Source: Apostichopus japonicus (Eukaryota > Echinodermata > Holothuroidea > Aspidochirotida > Stichopodidae). Taken from it: 64,000 nucleotides of DNA. Where the stretch lies: positions 3,040,501 to 3,104,500 of the forward strand of contig NC_092573.1 of the NCBI RefSeq assembly GCF_037975245.1. Reading direction: 5' to 3'. This document shows positions 63,216 to 64,000 of the stretch, one piece after another. A model generated the notes under the pieces. That model saw only the letters and a list, made by a program, of their open reading frames with translations, did no database searches and was not told the origin of the DNA. Both the position numbers and the translations under genes were made by a program. The number at the start of each line of letters is the position of its first letter. Position 1 is the stretch's first letter.

Positions 63216-64000
63216 GCGGTTAGCTTATTCACTGCATGTATTTCCAATTTGTACTGTCCCTTACAGCTAGCTGACGTCAGTCAAGTTACTGTAACTCACA
63301 ATTAGTACTTGAAAAACGCTAAATTTAAGATGATGAATATGAAAGTGAGAGTCACACAGTTGTTTCCCTGAGGGACAGATTGCAACAATCAACTCTAGTA
63401 GGTCTCTCTGAGCCAGGAGATACATGTAATGATGGATATATTAAACTGTGTATTCTGCTGTGATTATCATTAAAATGAAGCTGGCTTGGGAACATAATAT
63501 TATAGTAAAACCTCCTGCAGGTTTAGGCAACTATATAGTTTGTTTTGCTCATGATTGTACCCATATCAGGATATCCAGGATATTATGAAGAGGGGGTGGG
63601 GAGGATGAGCCCCCACCCAGGAAAAGTTTGGCATCAAATGGTGCATTCTGAGGCATATACAAGGTTGAATGTTTAAGGTTGTGTGAGGTTGAAAAGTGGA
63701 GTAGTGTAAATATCCCTCCCCCCTCCAACCCCCAAGGATTTGAACTTTTCGAAATATACACTCTGATATGGCTTGTAGCAGTGTGTTAATGGTTTAAAAC
63801 AAAAAAACTAGTATTACTGATATGCTGCCCAGTAATGAATAAATCCACCATTTCTTGGGCTTAGTGTTTGCATGTACGCTTGTGTGTACCTCTTTCTTGA
63901 TTTTCATGTGGCAATCTGCTACCAGAGGTGGCAATTTCAAGACCCGCTGAACACTTGTCCTTCCCTGGCCCCCTCCCCACCCTCCAGTCTCAAACCAGCT
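63216..64000. other. Noncoding stretch to window end
   Basis: No recognisable gene. A purine patch (GAGGGGGTGGGGAGGATG) lies near 63589, a C run near 63715-63723, and a C-rich block at the very end. Confidence 0.55.

Overview
The window is AT-rich eukaryotic DNA with no confidently recognisable host protein-coding gene. Open frames are short and scattered, and there is no bacterial-style gene packing, operon or Shine-Dalgarno pattern. It is dominated by intergenic or intronic-looking sequence. Homopolymer G/C runs, polypurine/polypyrimidine blocks, microsatellites, minisatellites, tRNA-derived SINE pieces and an intact-ended DIRS-type retrotransposon suggest an animal genome. A marine invertebrate such as an echinoderm is plausible, but that is inference and not shown by any host gene.

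Layout. Bases 1-4620 are featureless noncoding DNA. Bases about 4640-7330 hold one continuous, diverged minisatellite on a 34-bp unit. It has an older-looking half (4640-5560) and a homogenised half built of 261-bp, eight-unit higher-order repeats (about 6207-7251). Bases 7331-20560 are noncoding with small duplications and fragments of dispersed repeats. Bases 20563-21570 hold a composite repeat with about six ~140-bp internal units, and a related copy lies at 39555-40115. Bases 29225-29774 are a foldback element with long inverted arms. Bases 30000-43100 are noncoding with a perfect 31-nt palindrome, a TA microsatellite and a GGGT quadruplex tract.

The main genetic element is 43110/43111-49998, a DIRS-order (tyrosine recombinase) retrotransposon. 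Its terminal repeats are inverted. Its internal complementary region (49313-49412) is an exact reverse complement of both outer ends joined, which is the diagnostic layout for replication through a circular intermediate. Inside, in order on the + strand, are a repeated 5' region, a GC-rich gag-like region, a mosaic zone with SINE-like insertions where reverse transcriptase should be, a broken RNase H, the post-RNase H linker, and a frameshifted tyrosine recombinase. The ends are perfectly matched while the genes are broken and reverse transcriptase is not found. This points to a defective copy mobilised recently by proteins from another copy. Three other loci (1533, 10718, 40490) carry sequences resembling its terminal repeat.

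Downstream, 51470-51960 and 62780-63215 are purine-strand tandem arrays. Bases 54060-54660 hold weak minus-strand coding-like stretches of unknown identity. Bases 59084-59172 hold four tandem palindromic double-GATA motifs. Bases 61279-61755 hold a two-and-a-half-copy duplication.
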